Shown here in pieces: positions 8,901 to 16,392 of a DNA stretch of 28,873 bases; position 1 is the first letter of the stretch, and each line of letters opens with the position of its first letter. The DNA is from an uncultured Pseudomonadota bacterium. GTDB taxonomy: Bacteria > Pseudomonadota > Gammaproteobacteria > Burkholderiales > SG8-39. The stretch is taken from contig CAIVVS010000120.1 of assembly GCA_903909415.1 (NCBI GenBank), forward strand, positions 1 through 28,873, written 5' to 3'. A program made the translations under genes and the position numbers. Under the pieces are notes generated by a model. The model had not been told where the DNA came from. It saw nothing but the letters and a program-made list of their open reading frames with translations, and searched no databases.

Positions 8901-11551
8901 ATGTGCTGGCCGATCACGTCGGTGGGCGTGCGCACCTGGAAGTCGTCCAGTTCGAACACCTCGGGCACGAGGTTGGTGTGCTGGTACATGGCGCAGTCGA
9001 AGGTGTTCAGGCGCATCACCAGCGGCTCGGGCGCCTTGCGCTTCTCGATGGTGGGCAGCGCGTCTTCCCACAGCGCGATGATGCGCTGCTGCGGGTAGTG
9101 GTAGCCGGCCTTGTTGAACACCGCGTCGAACTGGATGTTGGCGCCCTTGTACAGGCGGGGGGTGTCGGCGTTGAACGGCGAAGAGCCCAGCGTGCCCATG
9201 CCGGTCAGCGTCTCGCCGGAGAAGAACCGGCCAGTGACGCCCGCGCCCAGGCGACGGCCGGTGTCATCCACGCAGGGTTCGTGGAACGGGGCGCCGGGCT
9301 GGCCCGGCCTGCCCGCGCCATTGACGATGAACTGGGCGGCCTTGACTGCGCCGGTCGGGTTCATGGGCAGCGCGTACGTGGGGTGCGAGCGCTGCATCTG
9401 GTGGAAATTCATCGCCACGCGCTCGACGTCGGTGCCGGCCTCGGGGAAGTACACCGGGCGCGCCTTGTCGATCGTCTTGCTGAAGTCGTGGCGGCTCACG
9501 GTTGAACGCGCCTCCCCGCCTGAGCGGTAGCCCTCCAGGCTGTGGCGCGGCAGCCCACCGTCCCAGCCGCCGGCCGCAGCCGCCATGTCCTGGGGAGGCG
9601 TGGGCGGGCGCTGGCCGATGGTGCTCTCGACGCCGGCGACCCAGAACGGGAAGCCGGGGTTGCGGGTACGGTCCACCACGCGGGCGACGCTGCCGACGGT
9701 CACGCCGTTGACCACCTTGGGCTGCACGCGCACTTCCGCGGGCGCGGGGGCCATGCCTTTGCCGGGCAGCGGGACGACGGCAGGGATGGGCGTACCGGTG
9801 AAGATCTCGCCGTCGGGCAGCGCGCGCGCGTTCGCCGCCGGGGTGCCGTCGCGCAGCCCGAACGGCTGGGCGTGATAGCCGGGTCCGCTGACCTTCAGGC
9901 GCGTGCCAGCCTCGAAGGTGTCATGGATGCGCCACAGTCCCCACATGCCTTGCGCGAAGTGCGGGTAGAAATGGCAGTGCAGTATCGCGTCGCCAGCGCT
10001 CTTGTTGCGGTTTCCGGAGCCGCCGAAATTGATCTCGTAGCTGTAGCCCGCGCCGGGCCCGATGCTCTGCGCGTCAAGGTAGTTCGAGTTGTCGTCATTC
10101 GGGTTGAACAGCCACTGGTGGTTGTGCAGGTGAAACACATGGTTCTCGAAACCGACGTGCAGGTTGCGGAACTTGACGAAGTCGTTCATGTAGCTGTGGT
10201 GCACGTTCGACGGGTCATCCGGATAGTAGGCGCGCGTGGCCTTGGGACCGGTGGTTCCGGCAGGCGGCACCTGCCCTGGCAGCACGTTCTCCAGTCCGGC
10301 GTTGGCGGGGATGTCCACCAGCACGGCGGGATCGCCCACCACGTGTGCGGTCAGGAAGAATTCCTCGTAGGAGCAGCTGAGGCAGTCGTGCTGCGGCCCC
10401 ACGCCCAGGCGGTTGGCGATCACCTGGGAGCCTGCGCCATGGATGCCGTAGTTGATGCCGAAGCCGTCCTTCACGCCCTCAAGCACGTAGCGCATGGACG
10501 GGTCGTTCTCGTAAAAGCCCGGGAAGGCCTGGGCAGTGGCGACCTCGTCGTGGAAAATCACGGTGAATTCGCGGAACGCCTCGAGCCGGTTGGGCAGCGT
10601 CGGGTTGCGCCGTCCGGTGGACTCCAGCGGGTAGGTGGTAGCCGGGAAGCTGCCGTCGGCGTTCGGCCCCGCGATGATGGCGTTGATGTCGGTGTGCACG
10701 ATCTCGTTGCCGGCGCCGAGCATATTGAGGATCGGCAGGCCGGCCTTGCCCTCGGCGATCCAGGGCTGCACGGACGGGTACTTGGCCTCGTAGTTGACGT
10801 GCGGCAGGCCGCCGGGCAGCACCGCCCTGGTGGCAAGGCGCATCTCCTCTTCCGTCACCTGGCTGCGGTAAAAGCGCGCGCCCTTGGGCTCGACGTTGAC
10901 CGCGCCGAACAGGCCCGCGGCGGAGTTGCCCTGATGCCCCTCGCTGCCGATCACCGAGGCGGGGTTGGACACCAGGAACGTGCCCTCCTTCTCGGCGTAC
11001 AGGCGGTAGGTGCGCGTCTGGCCGGGCATCGCGACGCTGGAGGCGTTGCGCCCGACGAAGGAGCCGTCATCGGCGATCGAGCCGACCAGCTGCATGCCCT
11101 TGGCGTGGAAGGCCACGCCGCGCTCGGCGGTCTGCTCGTCGGACTGCATGGCGGCCACCGGCGAATGGGCGGCGTTGGCCTCCGGCGAAAGCAGGTTGAG
11201 CAGGTTGACCGTCAGGCAGTCGCCGGCGGCCACGCGCAGCACCAGCGGGCGCGGGCGCTTGTCGCGGCGCAGCTCGGCGTTGCCCGGGGAGAGCACGGCA
11301 CCGCGGGACAGCGGCTTGCCGCTGGACTTGTCGACCACGTCGCGGCGCAGCGCGAACATCATGCCGTTCACGTTCTGCGCGCCGAGGCGGTTGAACATCA
11401 TCGGCTGGTCCAACGCGACGATGTTGGCGGTCAGCGTCCGGGCGCAGGCCGGTGCGGCGTAGGCCTGGCCGCAGCCGGCGATCCCGAGCGCGGCCAGCGC
11501 CGCCAGGACCTTGGCCAGTTTTCCGCTCACACCGAATCCGATCGCCCGCAT
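5993..11551 (-). CDS. mofA: Giant MofA-like multicopper oxidase, putative Mn(II) oxidase
   Basis: 1852 residues. The N-terminal signal has both an AYA|AP cleavage site (after residue 32) and a possible lipobox IAGC at Cys27. The chain holds several cupredoxin-like domains with copper motifs scattered along it. HVFHLHNH lies near residue 470, and the type-1/trinuclear motif HCHFYPHFAQGM near 525. QHIHLPKW is near 882, THDHFGPSTHQQTGL near 985, HGATIHGVKW near 1231 and MHLHGHLW near 1755. This large multi-domain layout fits the MofA/MnxG group of putative manganese oxidases rather than three-domain laccases; Leptothrix MofA is about 1660 residues, so this one is longer. The start has an AG-rich ribosome binding site (GAGGGCGAG). 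It is divergent from genes for copper chaperones and a cytochrome, consistent with extracytoplasmic metal oxidation. Mn(II) as substrate is inferred from the family; other metals or phenolics are possible. Confidence 0.82.
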   Translation of the reverse strand: MRAIGFGVSGKLAKVLAALAALGIAGCGQAYAAPACARTLTANIVALDQPMMFNRLGAQNVNGMMFALRRDVVDKSSGKPLSRGAVLSPGNAELRRDKRPRPLVLRVAAGDCLTVNLLNLLSPEANAAHSPVAAMQSDEQTAERGVAFHAKGMQLVGSIADDGSFVGRNASSVAMPGQTRTYRLYAEKEGTFLVSNPASVIGSEGHQGNSAAGLFGAVNVEPKGARFYRSQVTEEEMRLATRAVLPGGLPHVNYEAKYPSVQPWIAEGKAGLPILNMLGAGNEIVHTDINAIIAGPNADGSFPATTYPLESTGRRNPTLPNRLEAFREFTVIFHDEVATAQAFPGFYENDPSMRYVLEGVKDGFGINYGIHGAGSQVIANRLGVGPQHDCLSCSYEEFFLTAHVVGDPAVLVDIPANAGLENVLPGQVPPAGTTGPKATRAYYPDDPSNVHHSYMNDFVKFRNLHVGFENHVFHLHNHQWLFNPNDDNSNYLDAQSIGPGAGYSYEINFGGSGNRNKSAGDAILHCHFYPHFAQGMWGLWRIHDTFEAGTRLKVSGPGYHAQPFGLRDGTPAANARALPDGEIFTGTPIPAVVPLPGKGMAPAPAEVRVQPKVVNGVTVGSVARVVDRTRNPGFPFWVAGVESTIGQRPPTPPQDMAAAAGGWDGGLPRHSLEGYRSGGEARSTVSRHDFSKTIDKARPVYFPEAGTDVERVAMNFHQMQRSHPTYALPMNPTGAVKAAQFIVNGAGRPGQPGAPFHEPCVDDTGRRLGAGVTGRFFSGETLTGMGTLGSSPFNADTPRLYKGANIQFDAVFNKAGYHYPQQRIIALWEDALPTIEKRKAPEPLVMRLNTFDCAMYQHTNLVPEVFELDDFQVRTPTDVIGQHIHLPKWDLTTTDGSANGWNYEDGTLSPGAVRERIKAINAYNAGSAPVATLDGRTLLAPLAHPFFGKYGKAEWLGARTTLQRWFADPVVNTQGVDRGLGIVFTHDHFGPSTHQQTGLYATVLVQPAGSAWLNNETGERMYTRHDGGPTSWQAMIVPPATSTVGTVAPHREFYLEFSDFQHAYEKGVYVGVDEAGTGVAPPSADSFRAAINPPHRLRADKVFPEVHREAATCPGGLPRPCPQAISTQDPGTFVVNYRNEPVGLRVYDPRRKGPDGKPGMQAAGRGGDLAFALQTRTDRALPAFNTALGDTPYPALTGDVDPGDPFTPMLRAYSGDIVKVKIQAGGYEEEHGATIHGVKWLQGGSGFGRAPNSGWKNAQAAGISEQFTLSTPVVADFSQRGDIADYAWAVNNSYDGWWNGSWGLLRNYNKLRADLAPLPGHAKPVRLANARDFNGVCPKVAPLRRYEVTAVLANDVLANPLGVSIIPSDETANMHVGGPLKADGGTLVYNPRQFATRPFRPVPEEQGEAVVTLGGKQGPLHDPTAVMYVRTADLDAGGKLKPGVPVEPLVLRAAAGECIEVTLNNRLPANMPDLGSLQVLPGTVKRDRDGQEGSTTFNYNLMRASSHVGLHAQLVEYDVTRSDGTNVGQNPVQTVAPGGSKTYQWYAGDLGLQAVDGKARRLGGARDASALAAIAGDASSNRVNVIATPVEFGGFNLTPADKIKQASKGLYGAAVVLPQGALWTEDAGRRAAATVTAGADTYRDFAVVLSKGVTQRYADGSPVEAAGEGGVPEDSQDTPGVSMNYAAEPLWARFGMSPAAPSGRADGDGFGDLANANQAFSNSLAGGGDPYTPVFTAKAGQGIRMHLTMPTSHNRGSTMHLHGHLWAREPFLAQNVDAKGFPLANAGVGSVRIGSNPMSFYQGAQDNVAAGAHWTIVTQAGGGFAVPGDYLFSDFQATNRLQGLWGILRVTP

Positions 11552-11821
11552 GTCTCGCCCTCAAAATTGAACATTCCGGGCGTAACAATTGCAACGACCA
11601 TGCCAGATGCATAGACGGCGTTTTTATTTAATTTAATCAGCCACTTATATAATTTTCGGGCATGAATGGCAGCGTCGTCGGCATCGCACCCTGCCGACAT
11701 TGCCACATTAATTTGTTATTTCGCCATTTTTCCAACACCTCCTATCACTTACTTCACACTTCGCGCTCCGCAACAGAAATTGACTGACACTTTCACCGTT
11801 TAATGCGAACATCCGCCTGTC
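11552..11821. promoter_or_regulatory. Divergent promoter region between oxidase and propeller operon
   Basis: A 270-bp AT-rich gap separates the two divergent starts. On the minus strand, TATATAA-type and AAATTAAATAAAA stretches (11620-11655) could hold the oxidase promoter. On the plus strand TTGACT (11780-11785) resembles a -35 box, but the best -10-like hexamers (TTTAAT at 11799-11804, TAATGC at 11801-11806) are too close for an ideal spacer, so an activator may be needed. A perfect inverted repeat lies near the middle (separate entry). Promoter positions are tentative. Confidence 0.45.
11677..11698. repeat. Inverted repeat GTCGGCA-N8-TGCCGAC, possible operator
   Basis: A perfect 7-bp inverted repeat with an 8-bp spacer sits in the middle of the divergent promoter region between the oxidase and the propeller operon. 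The centre-to-centre distance of 15 bp is near one and a half helical turns. A lone GTCGGCA half also occurs at 5868-5874 near the upstream end of the minus-strand RNA promoter region, which may be chance. Confidence 0.35.
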
Positions 11822-13702
11822 ATGATTTCATTTATACCGATTATTGCAGGGCTGCTGTTCTCCCTGCCCGTCACCGTCGCGCCAGTCACGGCCGCGGAAC
11901 CCGTGGTCCGCGAGGGCCTGCGCATCGAGTTCTCACTTACCAACCCTGATGGCGCGGCGACCGCGCGCCAGGGCGACCTGGCCGAGTTCCGCCTGCGCAT
12001 CACCGACGAGGCCTCAGGACGGCCGGTGCGCGGCCTGCGCCCTGCAGCCTGGCTGGATGCCCAGGGCGCGAAGCAGCGCGCGAACCAAGGCACAAACCAA
12101 GTTGCGGCGTCCTCCTGCCGGGAGCGCGTCGCGTCCTACCTGAAGGGCAGCGTCGGCATGCGCCCGCTGGTGGATTTCAACAGCTACCACCTGCTGGTCA
12201 TGAACCAGGACGCGAGCATCTCGGTGATCGACCCGGTGGTCAGCATGACCGGGCGCACCAGCCTGCTCACCTCCATCCCGCTCAAGGGACCGGGCGCGGA
12301 CTGGGTCAAGTCGCGCGACGGCGCGAGGCTGTTCATCGCGGTGCCGCGCAGTTCGGAAATCGCGGTGGTGGACACCGCCAGCTTCAAGCTGCTGGGCAGC
12401 GTGGCCCTGCCCGCGCCGCCCACCCGGCTCGCGCTGCAGCCCGACGGCCGCTTCGTGTGGGCCGGCCATGCCGGCGCCGCCGGCACGCCCGCGGGCGTGG
12501 TCGCGGTGGACACGCAGTCCCTGTCGGTGTCCGCCTCGGTCCCCACCGGCGACGGGCACCATGAATTCGCCTTCGCCGGGGACGGGCCGCTGATGCTGGT
12601 CACGAACCGCGCGGGACGCAGCGTCAGCGTGGTGGACACGGCTGCCGGCGCGGTGGCGCACACCCACCGGCTGGGGGGCGAGCCGCTCGCGGCCGCGCAT
12701 TCCGCGCTGTCGGGCCGGTTCTATGTCAGCACCAGCGCGCCCGCCATCGAGGTCATCGACGCGCGCCGCGGCGTGGCGCAGGACCCGATCACCGTGGCGC
12801 AGGGAGCCGGCCCCGCCGGCGTGTCGCCCGACGGGCGCTGGCTGCTGGTGCTCAACACCGAACGCGGCCTCGCGCACGTCTTCGACACCGCGACCGGCAA
12901 GCACGCCTGGGATGCCGCGGTGGGCAAGCGCCCCTACCAGCTGCTGTTCACCGACGGCTACGCGCACGTGCGCAGCCTGGACACGAACGCCGTGCACATG
13001 CTCAACCTGGCCGAGCTCGGCCGGGCGCCATCGCCGGTGGTCAACCAGTACGAGGCCGGCGCCAGCGCGCCGGGCCTGGCGCGCGACCTGCCGATCGCCC
13101 CGGGCATCGCGCGCGCCTCCACCGACAACGCGGTGTTCGTGGCCAGCCCGGCGGACGCCGCAGTGTACTTCTACATGGAAGGCATGAACGCGCCCTCGGG
13201 CAGCTTCCAGGGATACGGCCACAGCCCGCGCGCCGTGGAAGTGGTCAGCCGCGCCATTCGCGAAACCGCGCCGGGGACCTACACCGCGACGGCGCGCGTG
13301 CCGGCATCCGGCCCGGTCAGCGTGGCGATGATGCTGGACGCGCCGCGCCTGGTGGAATGCTTCGAGGCGCAGGTGGCCGCCAATGCGGCAATCGCCGGCA
13401 ACCTGCCCGCGCAGGTCGATTTCCTCGATACCGCCCGCACCGGCGCGCCCGGCACCACCCACCCGGTACGGTTCCGCATCACCCGCGGCGGCCGCCCGGT
13501 CGAGGACCAGCGACCCGAGGTGGTGTTCTTCCGCTCGCCGGGCACCGACCGCGCATCGCTGCGCGCGCGCGCGACCGCGCCGGGCGAGTACCAGGCCGAC
13601 GTGCCGCTGGGCGGCACCGGCGCATGGCTGGTGCACGTGATGCTCCCGCCCGAACCCGGCCGCCCCCGCCCACCGTCCTACATCAGCATCCTCGCGCGCT
13701 GA
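11822..13702 (+). CDS. Secreted YVTN/cytochrome D1-like beta-propeller protein with flanking Ig-like domains
   Basis: 626 residues with an N-terminal signal peptide (cleavage near VTAAEP). Residues about 30-85 form an Ig-like domain of the YtkA/FixH type (FRLRITDEASGRPVRGLRP). About 110-420 contains repeated propeller blades, each with a 'VVDT...' strand and a 'PDGR' turn (LALQPDGRFVWAG, VSVVDTAAG, GVSPDGRWLLVLN, HVFDTATGK), as in YncE and cytochrome D1-like proteins. About 520-625 is a second Ig-like domain (HPVRFRITRGGRPV, GEYQADVPLGGTGAWLV). No heme motif is present. It opens an operon with two SCO proteins and a cytochrome and is divergent from the multicopper oxidase, so a role in metal handling or as an electron-transfer scaffold is likely. 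Exact function unknown. No clear Shine-Dalgarno precedes the ATG. Confidence 0.75.
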   Translation: MISFIPIIAGLLFSLPVTVAPVTAAEPVVREGLRIEFSLTNPDGAATARQGDLAEFRLRITDEASGRPVRGLRPAAWLDAQGAKQRANQGTNQVAASSCRERVASYLKGSVGMRPLVDFNSYHLLVMNQDASISVIDPVVSMTGRTSLLTSIPLKGPGADWVKSRDGARLFIAVPRSSEIAVVDTASFKLLGSVALPAPPTRLALQPDGRFVWAGHAGAAGTPAGVVAVDTQSLSVSASVPTGDGHHEFAFAGDGPLMLVTNRAGRSVSVVDTAAGAVAHTHRLGGEPLAAAHSALSGRFYVSTSAPAIEVIDARRGVAQDPITVAQGAGPAGVSPDGRWLLVLNTERGLAHVFDTATGKHAWDAAVGKRPYQLLFTDGYAHVRSLDTNAVHMLNLAELGRAPSPVVNQYEAGASAPGLARDLPIAPGIARASTDNAVFVASPADAAVYFYMEGMNAPSGSFQGYGHSPRAVEVVSRAIRETAPGTYTATARVPASGPVSVAMMLDAPRLVECFEAQVAANAAIAGNLPAQVDFLDTARTGAPGTTHPVRFRITRGGRPVEDQRPEVVFFRSPGTDRASLRARATAPGEYQADVPLGGTGAWLVHVMLPPEPGRPRPPSYISILAR

Positions 13703-13729
13703 GCCCTGCCTCCAACCCGGAAAACGACC

Positions 13730-14341
13730 ATGAACCCACTACGCCACTGCCTGGCCGCCGCGCTCGCGGCGATGTCCCTGGCCGCGCCCCCCGGCGCGGC
13801 CGCGCACGAGGGCCCGCACAAGGAAGGCTCCGCGCCCTCGATCCAGTCGGCCACGCGCGTGAAGCTGGTCGACGCGCCGCTGCTCACCCATGAGGGCAAG
13901 CCGCTGCGCCTGACCGACGCCACGCTGGCCTCGCGCATCCTGGTGGTGGACTTCGTCTACACCAGCTGCACCACGTTCTGCCCGGTCGCCTCCGCGCTGA
14001 TGGACCAGGTGCGCACGCGCCTGGGCGCGCGGGTCGGCCGCGACGTCCAGCTGCTCACCATCACCGTGGACCCGGTGCGTGACACGCCGGCGCGCCTGGC
14101 CGAGTACGGCGGTCGCTTCGGCGCCTCGCCCGGCTGGACCTGGCTCACCGGCCGCAAGCCGGACGTGGACGCGGTGCTGCGCGGCCTGGGCGCCTATTCG
14201 AGGAACTTCGAGGACCACCCGGCGGTGGTGCTGGTCGGCGACCCGGCGACGGGCCGGTGGACGCGGCTGAACGGCCTGCCCGATCCGGAACTGGTGGTGC
14301 GGCGCGTGGAACTCGCCCGCGCAGACGGAGCACGGCCATGA
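13730..14341 (+). CDS. SCO1/SenC family copper chaperone (first copy)
   Basis: 203 residues with a signal peptide ending near GAAAHEG. The thioredoxin-like fold carries the copper-binding CxxxC motif in FVYTSCTTFCPV and the conserved distal His in NFEDHPAVVLVGD. The segment LLTITVDPVRDTPARLAEYG is the usual SCO 'D-P' loop. SCO proteins deliver copper to, or reduce thiols in, copper sites of periplasmic or membrane oxidases. It follows the propeller gene by 27 bp and overlaps the next SCO gene by ATGA. The neighbouring giant multicopper oxidase, rather than a cytochrome oxidase, is its likely client; that is inference from context. Confidence 0.9.
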   Translation: MNPLRHCLAAALAAMSLAAPPGAAAHEGPHKEGSAPSIQSATRVKLVDAPLLTHEGKPLRLTDATLASRILVVDFVYTSCTTFCPVASALMDQVRTRLGARVGRDVQLLTITVDPVRDTPARLAEYGGRFGASPGWTWLTGRKPDVDAVLRGLGAYSRNFEDHPAVVLVGDPATGRWTRLNGLPDPELVVRRVELARADGARP

Positions 14342-14937
14342 TCCGCGGTCGCAGGGACGTGCTCGGCGCGCTGGCCGCCTGCCTGGGCGCGGCCGGCGCC
14401 GGCCGGGTACTCGCGGCCAACAGCGGCGGCCAGGTGCCGCCCCCGGGCGAGCGTGAGCGCGCCTACTTCACCGACACCATGCTGACCGACCAGCATGGCG
14501 CGCGGCTGCGCTTCTACAGCGACGTGCTGCGCGGGCGCACCGTGCTGGTCAACTTCATGTTCACCGGCTGCTCGGATGCCTGCCCGCTGATGACCCACCA
14601 GATGGTCAAGACGATGGAAGCGCTGGGTCCGGACTTCGGCGAGCGAATCCGCTTCGTGTCGATCACCGTGGACCCGCTGGGCGACTCGCCGGCGCAATTG
14701 CGCGCCTTCGCGGAGAAATTCGACGTGCCCAAGGCAGGATGGTCCTTCCTCACCGGCCAGCCCGCCGACGTGCAGCGCGTGCTGCAACGGCTCGGCGAGC
14801 GCGCCAAGGAGCCCGAGGTACACACCACGCTCATGCTGGCGGGCAACGTGGATGCGCGCCACTGGCGCAAACTGAACTCGCCGACGCGGCCGGACCGCAT
14901 CGCCGGCGCCTTGCGCGACATCGCCGGAATACGATGA
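14338..14937 (+). CDS. SCO1/SenC family copper chaperone (second copy)
   Basis: 199 residues from the ATG in the 4-bp overlap with the previous gene; the open frame extends further upstream to 14257 but that part lies inside the first SCO gene. A twin-arginine-like signal (RGRRDVLGALAA) precedes a thioredoxin-like domain with FMFTGCSDACPLMT (CxxxC) and the conserved His in EVHTTLMLAGN. It also has the typical VSITVDPLGDSPAQL loop. The two copies are clearly diverged from each other, so they may act at different steps (copper delivery versus thiol reduction), as paired SCO proteins do elsewhere. It overlaps the following cytochrome gene by ATGA. Confidence 0.88.
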   Translation: MIRGRRDVLGALAACLGAAGAGRVLAANSGGQVPPPGERERAYFTDTMLTDQHGARLRFYSDVLRGRTVLVNFMFTGCSDACPLMTHQMVKTMEALGPDFGERIRFVSITVDPLGDSPAQLRAFAEKFDVPKAGWSFLTGQPADVQRVLQRLGERAKEPEVHTTLMLAGNVDARHWRKLNSPTRPDRIAGALRDIAGIR

Positions 14938-16259
14938 ACCCGGCGGTCGCCGGCCTCGCCGCGCTGCTGGCGGCCCTGGCCTTCGCGGCACCGTGGGCTG
15001 CCCCGCTCGCGGCAGCGACGGACGACGCGGCGCAGGCCCTGTTCCTGCGCAATGCCGGCCCGGATGGCCGGCCGGTGCAGGCCCGGGTGGGCCCGGGCAA
15101 CGGCGCGCTGGTGCGCTCGGCACAGTTCGCCTGCGCCGGCTGCCACGGCCCCGATGCGCGCGGGCGCTCGGAGGGGGGGCTCGCCGCGCCGGCGATAGAC
15201 TGGCACCGACTGACCAAACCCTGGGGGCACAGCGGGGAGGATGGGCGGCGCCGCGCGGCCTACGACGAGGAGAAGTTCCACCTGGCCGTGACGGCTGGCA
15301 AGGACGCGTCGGGAAACGAACTGGATTCCGCCATGCCCCGCTACGAATTGACCAGGGCACAGTCCGCCTCGTTGTTCGAGATGCTCCGGCGGACCGACAG
15401 GATGGCCGTACCCGGAGTCACCGATGACGCGGTCTTGATCGGCTACCCCGCCCTGGCCGACGGCAGTGCCGCGCTTGCAGCGTTGCGGGCGGAGCTGGAT
15501 CGGGCCAACAAGGAGGGCGGCGCGTACGGCCGAGAACTTCGCCCTGTTGCGGTTCGAAAGGGCGACCCTGCCGCCGAGATCATCGCACTTGTGTGCCCCC
15601 TGCCTACGGTGGATGGCATGCCCGCGCTTCCGCATGGTCATCCCACTCTGGGATGCCAGCCCAGTCAGGACAAGGCCGGCCCCGCGGACTTCCGCCTCCT
15701 TCCTGACGCAGTTGAGCGCCTCGCCATGCTCGGCGCCTACGCCAGGCGGGAACTCGGCATCCCGCCGGAGCAGATCTGGAATCCCGACATGCCTTTGCCC
15801 AGGCAAGCCCCCTACGTCATCATCGTGCCTGCGCTGGACGAATCCGTGGCGACCAGGCTGGCGGCATGGCCCGGCATCGGACCGACATCCTGGTTGCTCG
15901 TCGCGGCGGGAGAACCGCTCGTGAGCGGCCGCCTGCCGGAGACGGTCTGGCCAGAGGCGTGGCGCGCGCGTACCCTGGCCGCCTTGCCGCTTCCACCCTC
16001 CAGCCAGCCCACTTCGACCGGCGCCCGGCTGGGCCGGGCCGCTGGCCAATTGGTGGTGAATGCCGTGCGAAGTGCCGGTCGGGATCTGACGCCGGAGAGA
16101 GTGAGCCGGGCCCTGTCTCGCGGCACGCTTCCCGGGACCGCAGCCATGCCTGCCGTCCGCCTGGAACCCGGCCGAGCAGGACTCCAGGGCATCCAAGTCG
16201 CCGCGTACGATCCCGATACGGGGAGGTGGAGTACGAAAGGCGCATGGTTCGAGCCCTGA
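14934..16259 (+). CDS. c-type cytochrome fused to a type-1 periplasmic-binding-protein-like domain
   Basis: 441 residues from the ATG overlapping the SCO stop. The signal peptide ends near PLAAATDD. A class I cytochrome c domain follows, with one heme site C67-A-G-C70-H71 and a probable axial Met in DSAMPRYELT. From about residue 160 (VLIGYPALADGSAALAALRAELDRANKEGG) to the end the pattern is that of LivK/ANF-type binding proteins. This includes the 'N-x-x-GG-xYGRELRPV' turn, a possible disulfide pair in the segment from ALVC to TLGC, and a C-terminal 'GRAAGQLVVNAVRSAGRDLT...SRALSRG' helix region. The binding-protein half seems reduced: the usual repeated central strands are short. It closes the copper operon and precedes the sensory block. 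It could accept electrons from the oxidase while sensing a ligand. Cytochrome part certain; the second domain is by pattern. Confidence 0.78.
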   Translation: MNPAVAGLAALLAALAFAAPWAAPLAAATDDAAQALFLRNAGPDGRPVQARVGPGNGALVRSAQFACAGCHGPDARGRSEGGLAAPAIDWHRLTKPWGHSGEDGRRRAAYDEEKFHLAVTAGKDASGNELDSAMPRYELTRAQSASLFEMLRRTDRMAVPGVTDDAVLIGYPALADGSAALAALRAELDRANKEGGAYGRELRPVAVRKGDPAAEIIALVCPLPTVDGMPALPHGHPTLGCQPSQDKAGPADFRLLPDAVERLAMLGAYARRELGIPPEQIWNPDMPLPRQAPYVIIVPALDESVATRLAAWPGIGPTSWLLVAAGEPLVSGRLPETVWPEAWRARTLAALPLPPSSQPTSTGARLGRAAGQLVVNAVRSAGRDLTPERVSRALSRGTLPGTAAMPAVRLEPGRAGLQGIQVAAYDPDTGRWSTKGAWFEP

Positions 16260-16294
16260 ATGAGCAAGGCTGAAACAGCGAAATCGTCAGGCAA

Positions 16295-16322
16295 TTCAAG
16301 CACCTTAATCGGAAAATATGGC
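16295..16322 (+). promoter_or_regulatory. Weak promoter-like pair upstream of the response regulator
   Basis: TTCAAG (16295-16300) and TATGGC (16317-16322) are separated by 16 bp in the 133-bp gap that precedes the HTH/receiver gene. Both are poor matches to sigma-70 boxes. The gap also holds a small GCCGG-T-CCGGC repeat at 16352-16362. The call rests mainly on position: this is the only gap of more than 100 bp between the cytochrome fusion and the sensory block. Confidence 0.2.
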
Positions 16323-16392
16323 AGAATCAAAACCTTGATCGTCGGGCTCAGGCCGGTCCGGCATCCTATGAACAGCACTCCGGTGAGGGCTC

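Noticed and set aside
7844..11614. Long plus-strand open frames at 7844-9505 and 9542-11614 opposite the oxidase
   Set aside because: Translations are low-complexity and show no family features; the minus-strand frame carries all copper motifs and a signal peptide.
14257..14337. Upstream extension of the second SCO gene
   Set aside because: It lies inside the first SCO gene; the ATG at 14338 gives a proper signal peptide and the ATGA overlap seen throughout the operon. The same reasoning removes extensions at 14739-14933, 21111-21332 and 22072-22260.
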